Source: Rhizobiales bacterium CCH10-E5 (GTDB lineage: Bacteria; Pseudomonadota; Alphaproteobacteria; Rhizobiales; Beijerinckiaceae). From it: a stretch of 28,533 nucleotides of DNA. Of this stretch, positions 1-7,131 are shown in pieces; the first letter of the stretch is position 1, and every line of letters starts with the position of its first letter. A program made the translations under genes and the position numbers. Location: positions 1 to 28,533 of the forward strand of contig LSIG01000086.1 in the NCBI GenBank assembly GCA_001556125.1. Reading direction: 5' to 3'. The notes below the pieces were generated by a model that saw nothing but the letters and a program-made list of their open reading frames with translations, had not been told where the DNA came from and ran no database searches.

Positions 1-12
1 CTCGATGGCGGC

Positions 13-42
13 GTTATAGGCGCCGCCCTCGCTCACTGTCAA
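13..42 (-). promoter_or_regulatory. Strong sigma-70-type promoter reading out of the left edge
   Basis: On the minus strand there is a perfect -35 TTGACA (42-37) and a -10 TATAAC (18-13) separated by 18 bases, followed by GCCGCC. Transcription would start at about base 6 and run off the window. Near-consensus promoters are rare upstream of ordinary alphaproteobacterial genes and typical of tRNA and other stable RNA genes, so the unseen downstream gene may be a stable RNA. The box match is direct; the kind of gene is inference. Confidence 0.6.
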
Positions 43-233
43 CACGGTTTTTGAAAAAACTTCGCGTCGGAGCGCCCGCATCATGTGGGCGGGGTCGCTT
101 TGGGCTCATTTCCAGCCCTCGATCGCCGGTTTTGCGGCGCTAGGACGCGTTTTCTGCCCGATTCCCATTTTTAAGAATCGCGCGGTACCGGCACGCAAAC
201 CCTATCGCGACGCGCGCGACGGTTTCGTGACGC

Positions 234-1334
234 TCACGCGCGGTTGAGCCTGCCGCCCGTCAACGGCCGGGGCACACCGGTTGTTCCCGGCAGGCTGAGC
301 GGCAGGCCTTTCACGGACCGGATGGCGAGATAGCCGAAGAGCTGCGCCTCGAGCGCGTCACCATCCCAGCCCGCGGCCTCGACCGGCTCGACGGGGACGC
401 CAAGCCTCGTGCTCAGGCGCTGCATCAGATGGCGGTTGAGCCGCCCGCCCCCGCCGACCAGCCAGCGACGCGGCGCGCGCGGCACATGGCGCAAGGCGGC
501 GACCAGGCTCTCGACCGTGAACGCCGCCAGCGTCGCGGCGCCATCCGCATCCGAGAGCGGCTCGACGATCTGCGCCCGGCGATGAAACTCGTTGCGGTCG
601 AGCGATTTCGGCGCGGGCCTGTCGAAGAAGGGGTTGTCCATGAAGGCCGCGACGAGATCCTCATGGATGCGGCCGCTCGCGGCGAGCGCCCCATCCGCAT
701 CATAGGGCCGCCCGAGCCGGCGCAGCACGAAGTCGTCGAGCAGCGCGCTCGCCGGGCCGGTGTCGAAAGCGATGACCTCCTCACCCTCGATCCAGGTGAC
801 ATTGCCGACGCCGCCGAGGTTCAGCACCATCACGGGCTGCTCCATCCCCTGCGCCAGCGCCCGATGATAGAGCGGCGCGAAGGGAGCGCCCTCCCCGCCG
901 GCTTCGACATCGGCATGGCGGAAGCGGTCGACGGTCGCGATGCCCAGCGCCGCGGCGATGGCGGGGCCGTCGATCAGCTGGCGCGTGAAGCGCTGCTGCG
1001 GGCGATGATAGACGGTCTGGCCGTGCAGGCCGACGAGATCGATGCTTGCCGGATCGAGATGCTGTTCGGCGATGAAGCGCCGGATCGCGGCGAGATGGTC
1101 GGTCGTGACCTCGGCCTCGAGTTCAACGAGCGGCTCGGTCATCGCCCGCTCGGCCTGCGCGATCAGCGCCTGGAGCGCTGCGCGCGTCTCGTCGCGATAG
1201 GGGTAGGAGGCGCCGGCTCCGAAGCGGACGGCATCGCGCCCGTCGCTGGTCACGATCGAGACGTCGATGCCGTCCATCGACGTGCCGCTGATGACGCCCA
1301 GCGCGGTGAGGCTGTCCTGCCGAAGTCGGTCCAT
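234..1334 (-). CDS. anmK: Anhydro-N-acetylmuramic acid kinase
   Basis: This enzyme phosphorylates and opens 1,6-anhydro-N-acetylmuramic acid from cell-wall turnover to give MurNAc-6-phosphate, a cytosolic step of peptidoglycan recycling. The 366-residue protein has the family's usual length. Visible motifs are the ATP-binding start SGTSMDGID (residues 16-24), GLHGQTVYHRP, LNLGGVGNVTW, DTGPASALLDDF and the late glycine cluster VGGGGRLN, all standard for the sugar-kinase/actin-like fold. It is last in a minus-strand run and lies 26 bases after the upstream DUF1330 gene, so co-transcription is likely. No other enzyme of this pathway is in the window. Identification is secure. Confidence 0.95.
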   Translation of the reverse strand: MDRLRQDSLTALGVISGTSMDGIDVSIVTSDGRDAVRFGAGASYPYRDETRAALQALIAQAERAMTEPLVELEAEVTTDHLAAIRRFIAEQHLDPASIDLVGLHGQTVYHRPQQRFTRQLIDGPAIAAALGIATVDRFRHADVEAGGEGAPFAPLYHRALAQGMEQPVMVLNLGGVGNVTWIEGEEVIAFDTGPASALLDDFVLRRLGRPYDADGALAASGRIHEDLVAAFMDNPFFDRPAPKSLDRNEFHRRAQIVEPLSDADGAATLAAFTVESLVAALRHVPRAPRRWLVGGGGRLNRHLMQRLSTRLGVPVEPVEAAGWDGDALEAQLFGYLAIRSVKGLPLSLPGTTGVPRPLTGGRLNRA

Positions 1335-1360
1335 CCGCCTGCCGCCCGCGCTGCTGTCAG

Positions 1361-1669
1361 CTATTCGCCCGGCTGGGCCCCGTCATAACCGCCGATGATG
1401 ACGAGATCGACCTTCCCGACCAGGGCCAAGTGCTTCACCGCCTCCTGGTATTCGGGGGAGGCGTAGCAGGCGCGGGCCGTCTCCTCGTCCTTGAATTCGA
1501 GGACGACGTTGTGCTTGCGGCCCTCGCCGCGGGCGAGCTTGTACTCGCCGCCGCGCACCAGAAACTTCGCGCCGTATTTGGCGAAGGCCACGGCGTTCAG
1601 GGCGCGGTAGCGGGCATATTCTTCCTCGTTGTCGACATCGAGCCGCGCGATCCAATAGCCCTTGGCCAT
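1361..1669 (-). CDS. DUF1330 family protein, copy 1 (102 aa)
   Basis: A small cytosolic protein of the DUF1330 family, which has a ferredoxin-like dimeric alpha/beta-barrel fold and no established reaction. Family hallmarks visible are the MAKGYWIARLDV start, a tyrosine-rich first helix (EEYARYRALN), the FLVRGGEYKLARGEG segment and the strand NVVLEFKDEETARACY. The start at 1669 is chosen because it begins MAKGYW, matching the start of its neighbour, and sits one base after that gene's stop; the longer open frame has no homology. It is a paralogue of the gene immediately upstream. Function unknown; a small-molecule-binding or mono-oxygenase-like role is only inferred from the fold. Confidence 0.88.
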   Translation of the reverse strand: MAKGYWIARLDVDNEEEYARYRALNAVAFAKYGAKFLVRGGEYKLARGEGRKHNVVLEFKDEETARACYASPEYQEAVKHLALVGKVDLVIIGGYDGAQPGE

Positions 1670-1670
1670 C

Positions 1671-1958
1671 TCAAACGCCCTCGACCACGACGATGTCGAT
1701 CTCGCCGGCACCCTCGCGCAGCTTGCGGGCCTCGGCATAGTCCTGCGACATTGCATAGGCCTTGGCGGCCTCGAAGCTCTCGAACTCGATGACGACGTTG
1801 CGGGCCCGGCCCTCGCCTTCCGCCACGGTCATCATGCCGCCGCGCACCAGGGGCGTGCCACCGAACTTCCGGATCGCCTCCGAGGCCTTGGCCGCATAGG
1901 CGGCCCATTGCGTCGCATTCGAGACCTTGGCGCGTGCCACGACATATCCCTTGGGCAT
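1671..1958 (-). CDS. DUF1330 family protein, copy 2 (95 aa)
   Basis: Second member of the tandem DUF1330 pair. It begins MPKGYVVARAKV and keeps the same order of elements: LVRGGMMTVAEGEG, then NVVIEFESFEAAKAY, then a final hydrophobic strand IDIVVVEG. Its TGA is separated by a single base from the ATG of copy 1, so the two are almost certainly co-translated and made in similar amounts. The start at 1958 is set by alignment with copy 1. It lies 37 bases after pyrF. The two proteins are clearly homologous but well diverged, which suggests an old duplication and perhaps a heterodimer. No reaction can be assigned from sequence. Confidence 0.88.
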   Translation of the reverse strand: MPKGYVVARAKVSNATQWAAYAAKASEAIRKFGGTPLVRGGMMTVAEGEGRARNVVIEFESFEAAKAYAMSQDYAEARKLREGAGEIDIVVVEGV

Positions 1959-1995
1959 GATCCGAATCCTCTGAGCGATCGATTGGAGCGCGAAC

Positions 1996-2703
1996 TTAGG
2001 AGGCTGCCGCGATCTCGTCCATGATCGCGGCAGCCGCCCCACGCGGGTCGGCTGCGCGGATGATGGGACGCCCGACGACGAGATGGTCGACGCCGGCGCG
2101 GATCGCCTCGCCGGGGGTGAGCGTGCGCTTCTGGTCGCCGGCCGCGCTGCCGGCGGGCCGGATGCCGGGCGTCACGATCAGCATGTCGGAGCCGATGACG
2201 TCCCGGACGATCTCCGTTTCGGCCGCGGAACAGACGATGCCGTCGATGCCGGCGGTGCGGGCCTGTTCGGCGCGCAGGCGCACGAGGTCGCGCACGGCCA
2301 GCCCGTAGCCGGCATCGCGCAGATCGCCGTCGTCATAGGAGGTGAGCGCGGTGACGGCGAGGAGCTTCAGATCCGCCCCGTCGCGCCCCTCGACCGCCCC
2401 GCGCATGGTCTGGGGGTAGGCGTGGACCGTGAGCAGGTCGACGCCGAGATTGCTCAGCGAGGCGACGCCCTCGGTTACCGTGTTGCCGATGTCGTGGAGC
2501 TTGAGGTCGAGGAAGACCTTCTTGCCCTCGGCCACCAGTTGCTGGGTGAGCTGCAGGCCGCCGGCGAAGGCGAGCGCATAGCCGATCTTGTAGAAACTCG
2601 TCGTGTCGCCGAGTTGCGAAACGATGCGATAGGCGTCCCAGATCGTCGGCACGTCGAGCGCGACGATCATGCGGTCGCGCAGGTCGTTGATCTTCCGGGT
2701 CAT
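1996..2703 (-). CDS. pyrF: Orotidine-5'-phosphate decarboxylase
   Basis: This enzyme catalyses the last step of de novo UMP synthesis, decarboxylating OMP in the cytosol. The 235-residue protein carries MIVALDVPT at the N-terminus, lysine in the [10 protein letters not shown] segment, and the active-site block [11 protein letters not shown] with the catalytic D66, K68 and D71. VTPGIRP and VVGRPI near the C-terminus bind the phosphate. The start at 2703 is preferred because GGGAG lies eight bases upstream; another in-frame ATG at 2736 would add 11 residues. The start codon and ribosome binding site sit in one arm of a long inverted repeat (see 2701-2737). The gene follows dsbA-like 2784-3428 by 80 bases. 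Confidence 0.95.
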   Translation of the reverse strand: MTRKINDLRDRMIVALDVPTIWDAYRIVSQLGDTTSFYKIGYALAFAGGLQLTQQLVAEGKKVFLDLKLHDIGNTVTEGVASLSNLGVDLLTVHAYPQTMRGAVEGRDGADLKLLAVTALTSYDDGDLRDAGYGLAVRDLVRLRAEQARTAGIDGIVCSAAETEIVRDVIGSDMLIVTPGIRPAGSAAGDQKRTLTPGEAIRAGVDHLVVGRPIIRAADPRGAAAAIMDEIAAAS

Positions 2704-2737
2704 GGCCCACTCCCGCTGTTTGCGGGGATGGGCCATG
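2701..2737 (-). promoter_or_regulatory. Hairpin enclosing the pyrF ribosome binding site and start
   Basis: Two 16-base arms (2701-2716 and 2722-2737) are complementary except at two adjacent positions, with a five-base loop. In the minus-strand RNA one of these positions becomes a G-U pair, leaving a single mismatch. The downstream arm holds the Shine-Dalgarno GGGAG and the ATG at 2703; the upstream arm begins with another in-frame ATG. If folded, the hairpin would mask translation initiation. In enteric pyrC a hairpin over the ribosome binding site mediates pyrimidine control; similar control here is only an analogy. Confidence 0.6.
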
Positions 2738-2740
2738 ATT

Positions 2741-2768
2741 CGGGCCGCGGCGCAAGGCCGCGCGCCCG
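2741..2768 (-). other. GC-rich hairpin between the dsbA-like gene and pyrF
   Basis: Arms CGGGCCGCGGC (2741-2751) and GCCGCG-C-GCCCG (2757-2768) pair over 11 bases with one bulged C around a five-base loop. No T-run follows on the minus strand, so it is not a canonical intrinsic terminator. It may still pause or stop transcription, or protect the 3' end, after the dsbA-like gene. Confidence 0.4.
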
Positions 2769-2783
2769 GCGAGCCCCGTTCGC

Positions 2784-3428
2784 TCAGGCCGCGTCGCTCA
2801 GCACCTGCTTGAACACCTGGGCCCAGACATCGCCGGTCTGCGCGCCGGAGACCGCGAGCTTGCCGTCGACGATGAAGAAAGGCACGCCGGTGACGCCGAC
2901 CTGCTGGGCGTGCGCCTCGAGCCCGATCACGGTCTCGCGCAATTCCTCATTGGCCAGCTCGTCGCGCGCGGCCTGCTCGTCGAAGCCCTGTTCGACCGCA
3001 ATGGCGACGAGCGTGTCGAGATCGCCGATGTCGCGGCCGTCCTGCCAGTAGGCCTTGAACAGCGCTGCCTTCATCTCGGTGCCGCGCTGCACGGTCGAGG
3101 CGGCGGCGACCAGCATATGGGCCATGCGGGTGTTGACGCTCTTGGTGACGCGCGCCCAGTTGAAGGTGACGCCGCTTTCGAGCGCCGCCTCGGAAAGGCG
3201 GATCTCGATCTCCTTGCGCTTGCCGGCGCCGAATTTGGCGTCGAGATAGGCGGTGCGGTCCATGCCTTCGGCCGGCATGTCGGGGTTCAGCTCATAGGGC
3301 AGCCAGGTGATGGCGACGCGCTCGGTCAGGCCGTGGTTCTCCAGCGCCCTCTCCAGCCGCGCCTTGCCGATGAAGCACCAGGGGCAGGCGAGATCGGAGA
3401 CGATCGCGATGGGCAGTTTGTCTTTCAT
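2784..3428 (-). CDS. DsbA-family oxidoreductase (FrnE-like)
   Basis: A thioredoxin-fold protein of the DsbA/2-hydroxychromene-2-carboxylate isomerase superfamily, FrnE branch. The 214-residue protein has the redox motif C15-P-W-C18 directly after the first strand ([12 protein letters not shown]), a long helical insertion, and the cis-proline loop VTGVPFF at 179-185. There is no signal peptide, so a cytosolic thiol-disulfide oxidoreductase is expected rather than periplasmic DsbA. The preserved CPWC pair argues against a pure isomerase. It follows epmB by 21 bases and is probably co-transcribed with epmA-epmB. The physiological substrate cannot be told; oxidative stress protection is the role proposed for FrnE in other bacteria. 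Confidence 0.85.
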   Translation of the reverse strand: MKDKLPIAIVSDLACPWCFIGKARLERALENHGLTERVAITWLPYELNPDMPAEGMDRTAYLDAKFGAGKRKEIEIRLSEAALESGVTFNWARVTKSVNTRMAHMLVAAASTVQRGTEMKAALFKAYWQDGRDIGDLDTLVAIAVEQGFDEQAARDELANEELRETVIGLEAHAQQVGVTGVPFFIVDGKLAVSGAQTGDVWAQVFKQVLSDAA

Positions 3429-3449
3429 GGGATCACTCGCTCTGGCCGG

Positions 3450-4517
3450 TCACGCCGGCGGATAGAGGTGCCGCTCGCCAAGGCGGTCTTCGGCAAAGGC
3501 CTCGGCACCAGGCGTCTCGCAGGCCGAGAGGAAGGCGGGGCCGACGGGGATCTTTCCCGCTCCGCCGGGGATATCGAGGATATAGGTCGGCTGGCACAGG
3601 CCGGACAGATGGCCTCGCAGGCTTTTGACGAGGGCCTGGCCCTCCTCCAGCGAGAGCCGGAACGACGCCGTTCCGGGCGCGAGGTCCGGATGGTGCAGAT
3701 AATAGGGCTTCACCCGGTTCTCGACGAAGGCGCGCATCAGCGCCGCCAGGGTGGTCACGTCCGCGTTGACGCCCTTCAGCAGGACGCTCTGGCTGATCAG
3801 GACATGGCCGGCATCCGCCAGCCGCGCCAGTGAGGTCCGTGCAGCGGGCGTGAACTCGCGCGGGTGATTGGCATGGATGGCGATATAGCTCGCCTTGCCC
3901 GGGATCCGCAGCGCGGCGGCGTAATCGGCCGTGATGCGGTCGGGCTCGACCATCGGCACGCGGGTGTGCCAGCGCGCGACCTTGATATGGTCGATCGCGC
4001 CCAGACGTTGCGCCACCTCCCGCACCCGCCTGGCCGACAGGATCAGCGGATCGCCGCCCGTCATGATGACCTCCCAGATGTCGCGACGGTCGGCGAGATA
4101 GGCCAGCGCCGCCTCGAGCTTCCCGCCTGTGAGCGCATCGCCGCCGGGGCCGACCATCTCGCGGCGGAAGCAGAAGCGGCAATAGACCGGGCAGGCATGG
4201 ACGAGCTTGAGCAGGGCGCGGTCGGGGTAGCGATGCACCACGCCCTCGACCGGCGAATGCGCCTCGTCGCCGATCGGATCGACACGCTCCTGCGGCAGCG
4301 TGACGAGTTCGTCCGGATCCGGGACGAACTGGCGCGCGATCGGGTCGTCAGGATCGGCCGGGTCGATCAGCGCGGCCATGGCCGGCGTCACCGAGACGGC
4401 GTAGCGCGCCGCCACGGCCTCCAGCGCCTCGCGCCGCGCGGGCGGAACGAGGCCGGTCTCAATGAGGGCTCCGACGCTGCGCAGCGGCTGTCCGCCAGGA
4501 GGCTGATGAAGGGTCAT
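3450..4517 (-). CDS. epmB: EF-P (R)-beta-lysine aminomutase (radical SAM, KamA family)
   Basis: This enzyme converts L-alpha-lysine to beta-lysine with a [4Fe-4S] cluster, S-adenosylmethionine and pyridoxal phosphate; the product is used by EpmA. The 355-residue protein shows the radical-SAM motif C109-x3-C113-x2-C116 (CPVYCRFC), followed by MTGGDPL, which contacts SAM, and PGGAGKIPVGP near the C-terminus carrying the PLP lysine. KamA-type lysine 2,3-aminomutases share these motifs; the short length and the overlap with epmA indicate EpmB rather than catabolic lysine aminomutase. Its ATG overlaps the stop of epmA by four bases (ATGA), implying translational coupling. Confidence 0.92.
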   Translation of the reverse strand: MTLHQPPGGQPLRSVGALIETGLVPPARREALEAVAARYAVSVTPAMAALIDPADPDDPIARQFVPDPDELVTLPQERVDPIGDEAHSPVEGVVHRYPDRALLKLVHACPVYCRFCFRREMVGPGGDALTGGKLEAALAYLADRRDIWEVIMTGGDPLILSARRVREVAQRLGAIDHIKVARWHTRVPMVEPDRITADYAAALRIPGKASYIAIHANHPREFTPAARTSLARLADAGHVLISQSVLLKGVNADVTTLAALMRAFVENRVKPYYLHHPDLAPGTASFRLSLEEGQALVKSLRGHLSGLCQPTYILDIPGGAGKIPVGPAFLSACETPGAEAFAEDRLGERHLYPPA

Positions 4518-5578
4518 GCCGCTCCCCTGCCCGGTTCCGCCACCGGCGTCCAGAGCACGTCCTCGATCCGGCGGGCGCCGGTGCAGAGCATGACGAGCCG
4601 ATCGAAGCCGAGCGCGATACCGCTGGCTTGGGGCATCGCGGCGAGCGCGCTCAGGAAATCCTCGTCGATCGGATAGCGCTCATCATAGATGCGCGCCTTC
4701 TCGTCCATGTCGGCCTCGAAGCGCCGGCGCTGCTCGGCCGGATCGGTCAGTTCCCCGAAGGCATTCGCCAGTTCGACGCCGCAGGCATAGAGCTCGAAGC
4801 GCTCGGAGACGCGCGGATCGCCGGGTTTCGGACGGGCGAGCGCGGCCTCCGAGATCGGGTACTCGCACAGGACCGTCGCGCGCCCCCGGCCGAGATGGGG
4901 CTCGATCCGCTCCGCGAGGATGCGGCTGAAGATGTCGGACCAGCTGTCGTCCTCCGCCACGCGGATACCGGCTTCGGCGGCATCGGCGGCGAGCCCGCCG
5001 CGATCGACGTCGTTGTCGGCGGTGACGGTGCGCAGCAGGTCGATGCCGGCATGACGCCGGAAGGCGTCCTGGAGCGTCAGCCGCTCGGGCTCGGCGAAGG
5101 GGTCGGCATCGATGCCGCGCCAGTGCAGTGTGGTCACGCCGGCGGCGCGGGCCGCCTCGGCCAGGAGCGCAGCGGCATCCTGCATCAGCGTCTCGTAGCC
5201 TTCGCCCGCCCGATACCATTCCAGCATCGTGAATTCGGGGTGATGCAGCGCCGTCCGCTCGCGATTGCGGAAGACGCGGGCGAAATCGAAGAGGCGGGGC
5301 TCGCCCGCGGCCAGCAGCTTCTTGGCGGCGAATTCGGGCGAGGTGTGCAGGTAATAGGGATGCCGGGTGCCGCCATCGTCGATCAGCGTGGTGGCGAAGC
5401 CGTGCAGATGCGTCTCGTTGCCCGGCGAGACCTGCAGGATCGCGGCCTCGACCTCGACGAAGTCCCGAGCCTCGAACCAGCGGCGTAGCGCAGCCTTGAT
5501 GCGGCCGCGCGCCAGGAGCGCCGGGCGACGGTCGGCATGGATGTCGGGCCGCCAGAAGGGCGGAAGGGCGTCGGTCAT
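4514..5578 (-). CDS. epmA: EF-P lysine lysyltransferase (LysRS-like, GenX/PoxA)
   Basis: EpmA activates beta-lysine with ATP and transfers it to the loop lysine of elongation factor P. The 354-residue protein matches the catalytic half of class II lysyl-tRNA synthetase without the anticodon-binding domain. Motif 2 is [21 protein letters not shown] (about 103-123, shown here only to locate it) and motif 3 is GIALGFDRL near residue 324. The segment [11 protein letters not shown] and [14 protein letters not shown] are also family signatures. It is the first gene of a minus-strand run with epmB and diverges from efp, 115 bases away, placing modifier and substrate genes side by side. Full-length lysS would be about 500 residues, so that alternative is excluded. 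Confidence 0.94.
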   Translation of the reverse strand: MTDALPPFWRPDIHADRRPALLARGRIKAALRRWFEARDFVEVEAAILQVSPGNETHLHGFATTLIDDGGTRHPYYLHTSPEFAAKKLLAAGEPRLFDFARVFRNRERTALHHPEFTMLEWYRAGEGYETLMQDAAALLAEAARAAGVTTLHWRGIDADPFAEPERLTLQDAFRRHAGIDLLRTVTADNDVDRGGLAADAAEAGIRVAEDDSWSDIFSRILAERIEPHLGRGRATVLCEYPISEAALARPKPGDPRVSERFELYACGVELANAFGELTDPAEQRRRFEADMDEKARIYDERYPIDEDFLSALAAMPQASGIALGFDRLVMLCTGARRIEDVLWTPVAEPGRGAA

Positions 5579-5693
5579 CGTCTCGGGTTCAAAACGTCTG
5601 CAAGCTTCCGTTTCGCCTGCGAATGCGGTAGTGGCGCGGCAACGGTTTCGCCAAAGGCGCCGGGGCGCGGCGCGAGCTCAAGGACAAAGTCAC

Positions 5694-6263
5694 GTGGTCA
5701 AGGTCATCGCATCCTCCGTTCGCAAGGGCAATGTGCTCGAAGTCGACGGCCATCTCTGCTCGGTGCTCTCGGCCGAGAGCTTCTTCCCCGGCAAGGGCAC
5801 GCCGACGACGCAGATCGACATGCGCCGCATCTCGGACGGGGTGAAGGTCACGCAGCGCTACAAGACGACCGAGCAGGTCGAGCGCGCCTATGTCGAGGAC
5901 CGCGACTACACCTATCTCTACCAGGACGGCGAGCAATACGTCTTCATGAACCCCGAGACCTACGACCAGATCCCGGTCGACAGCGACGTCGTCGGGGACA
6001 TGGCCGCCTATCTCCAGGAGGGTATGAAGGTCTCGCTCTCGGTGTTCGAGGACAAGGCCGTGGCGATCGAGCTGCCGCAGCGGATCACGCTCGAGGTGGT
6101 CGAGACCGAGCCGGTCACCAAGGGGCAGACGGCCTCGTCCTCCTACAAGCCCGCGATCCTTTCCAACGGCGTGCGCAGCGCGGTGCCGCCCCATATCGGC
6201 GTCGGCACCCGCATCGTCGTGATGACGGCCGACGGCTCCTATGTGGAGCGCGCCAAGGATTGA
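5694..6263 (+). CDS. efp: Elongation factor P
   Basis: EF-P binds stalled ribosomes next to the peptidyl-tRNA and restores peptide-bond formation at polyproline stretches. The 189-residue protein has the three-domain layout of the family. The modified loop is P32-G33-K34-G35, with K34 in the position of the beta-lysylated lysine of E. coli EF-P, and the C-terminal block [14 protein letters not shown] is strongly conserved. The start is a GTG at 5694: it gives the family start [13 protein letters not shown] and has AAGGA nine bases upstream (5680-5684); no ATG fits. It diverges from epmA-epmB, whose products would modify K34, and ends before a strong intrinsic terminator. Confidence 0.97.
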   Translation: MVKVIASSVRKGNVLEVDGHLCSVLSAESFFPGKGTPTTQIDMRRISDGVKVTQRYKTTEQVERAYVEDRDYTYLYQDGEQYVFMNPETYDQIPVDSDVVGDMAAYLQEGMKVSLSVFEDKAVAIELPQRITLEVVETEPVTKGQTASSSYKPAILSNGVRSAVPPHIGVGTRIVVMTADGSYVERAKD

Positions 6264-6312
6264 TCGCGGCGCCCGGTGCATCCACCGGCGGCATGCTTAT
6301 ATCGGCGATGCG

Positions 6313-6341
6313 ACGGGCCCTTTCCGGGCCCGTTTTCGTTT
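6313..6341 (+). terminator. Intrinsic terminator of efp
   Basis: A perfect eight-base stem ACGGGCCC/GGGCCCGT (6313-6320 and 6326-6333) with loop TTTCC is followed by a T-rich tract TTTTCGTTT. It lies 50 bases after the efp stop and 13 bases before the next ATG, so the DUF1993 gene would need its own promoter or read-through. Confidence 0.85.
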
Positions 6342-6354
6342 CCGAGGATCGCCC

Positions 6355-6873
6355 ATGACCATCACCGCCCGCTCCGCCGCGCTGACCGGCTTCGTCCAGA
6401 CGCTCAAGGCCCTCGACGTCATCCTCGACAAGACAGTCGAGCAGGCGGCCGCGCGCAAGATCCAGCCGGAGGTGTTGTTGCAGGCGCGACTGGCCCCGGA
6501 CATGCTGCCCTTTTCGCGGCAGATCCAGCTCGCCTGCGACTTCGCCAAGAATGCCGCGGCCCGACTCGCCGGCGGCGAGAACCCCAGGCACCCCGACGAG
6601 GAAAAGAGCTTCGAGGAGCTGAAGGCGCGCATCGCCAAGGTGCTCGCCTTCGTCGAGGGCATCGACGACGCCGCCTTCGAAGCCGGCGTGGCGCGCGACG
6701 TCACCTTTCCGCGCGGGCCGAGCGCAACGATGACCATGCGCGGCGAGGCCTATCTGACCCGCTTCGCCGTCCCGAACTTCTATTTCCACGCCACGACCGC
6801 CTATGCGATCCTGCGCAAGAACGGCATTCAGATCGGCAAGCAGGACTTTCTGCTCGGCGTTCTCGACGGCTGA
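6355..6873 (+). CDS. DUF1993 family protein
   Basis: A 172-residue cytosolic, mostly helical protein resembling the DUF1993 family, whose members have a DinB-like four-helix arrangement and no agreed function. Recognisable features are the N-terminal helix (ALTGFVQTLKALDVILDK), the segment RLAPDMLPFSRQIQLACDFAKNA (residues about 45-67) and the C-terminal PNFYFHATTAYAILRKNG followed by IGKQDFLLG. The start at 6355 has GAGG seven bases upstream. It lies immediately after the efp terminator and before the IQM-like pair, and nothing in its neighbours indicates a role. The family assignment is from memory of these signature blocks. Confidence 0.85.
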   Translation: MTITARSAALTGFVQTLKALDVILDKTVEQAAARKIQPEVLLQARLAPDMLPFSRQIQLACDFAKNAAARLAGGENPRHPDEEKSFEELKARIAKVLAFVEGIDDAAFEAGVARDVTFPRGPSATMTMRGEAYLTRFAVPNFYFHATTAYAILRKNGIQIGKQDFLLGVLDG

Positions 6874-7131
6874 GGCCGGCGCCCTTGAAAGCGCCGCAAT
6901 GCTCTCCCATATGAGCATCACGGCGATGTCGAGGGCGTTCCACTGTCCTCCAGCGCTGTAGAAGACGGCCATGAGCTCGAAGTGTGACGCCGGATGTACG
7001 CGCACCCTTCCGGACATGGCCGTTAACGTTTCCAGCCTCCGCTGTTCCCTCCGGCACACCTCCGCAGCGTCCGATCCGTCATAGTCGTCATCGCGACGAT
7101 GCTTCGTGATGGGTCAAGGCGGGAGGGGACG
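6874..7131. other. 258-base intergenic region before the first IQM-like gene
   Basis: No gene is visible here. It holds a small inverted repeat ATGCTC/GAGCAT (6899-6904 and 6913-6918) with an eight-base loop, and a lone GTTAAC at about 7022. The last 16 bases (7116-7131, AAGGCGGGAGGGGACG) form the ribosome binding site and are nearly identical to the bases before the paralogous gene at 8715. I could not identify a convincing -35/-10 pair. Confidence 0.5.

Noticed and set aside
73..91. Hairpin CGCCCGCA-TCA-TGTGGGCG as terminator of anmK
   Set aside because: On the minus strand the T-run comes about 13 bases after the stem and the stem has a mismatch, so it does not meet the form of an intrinsic terminator.
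429..1388. Long plus-strand open frame opposite anmK
   Set aside because: It is an antisense frame kept open by high GC; its protein has no recognisable domain, while anmK on the other strand is certain.
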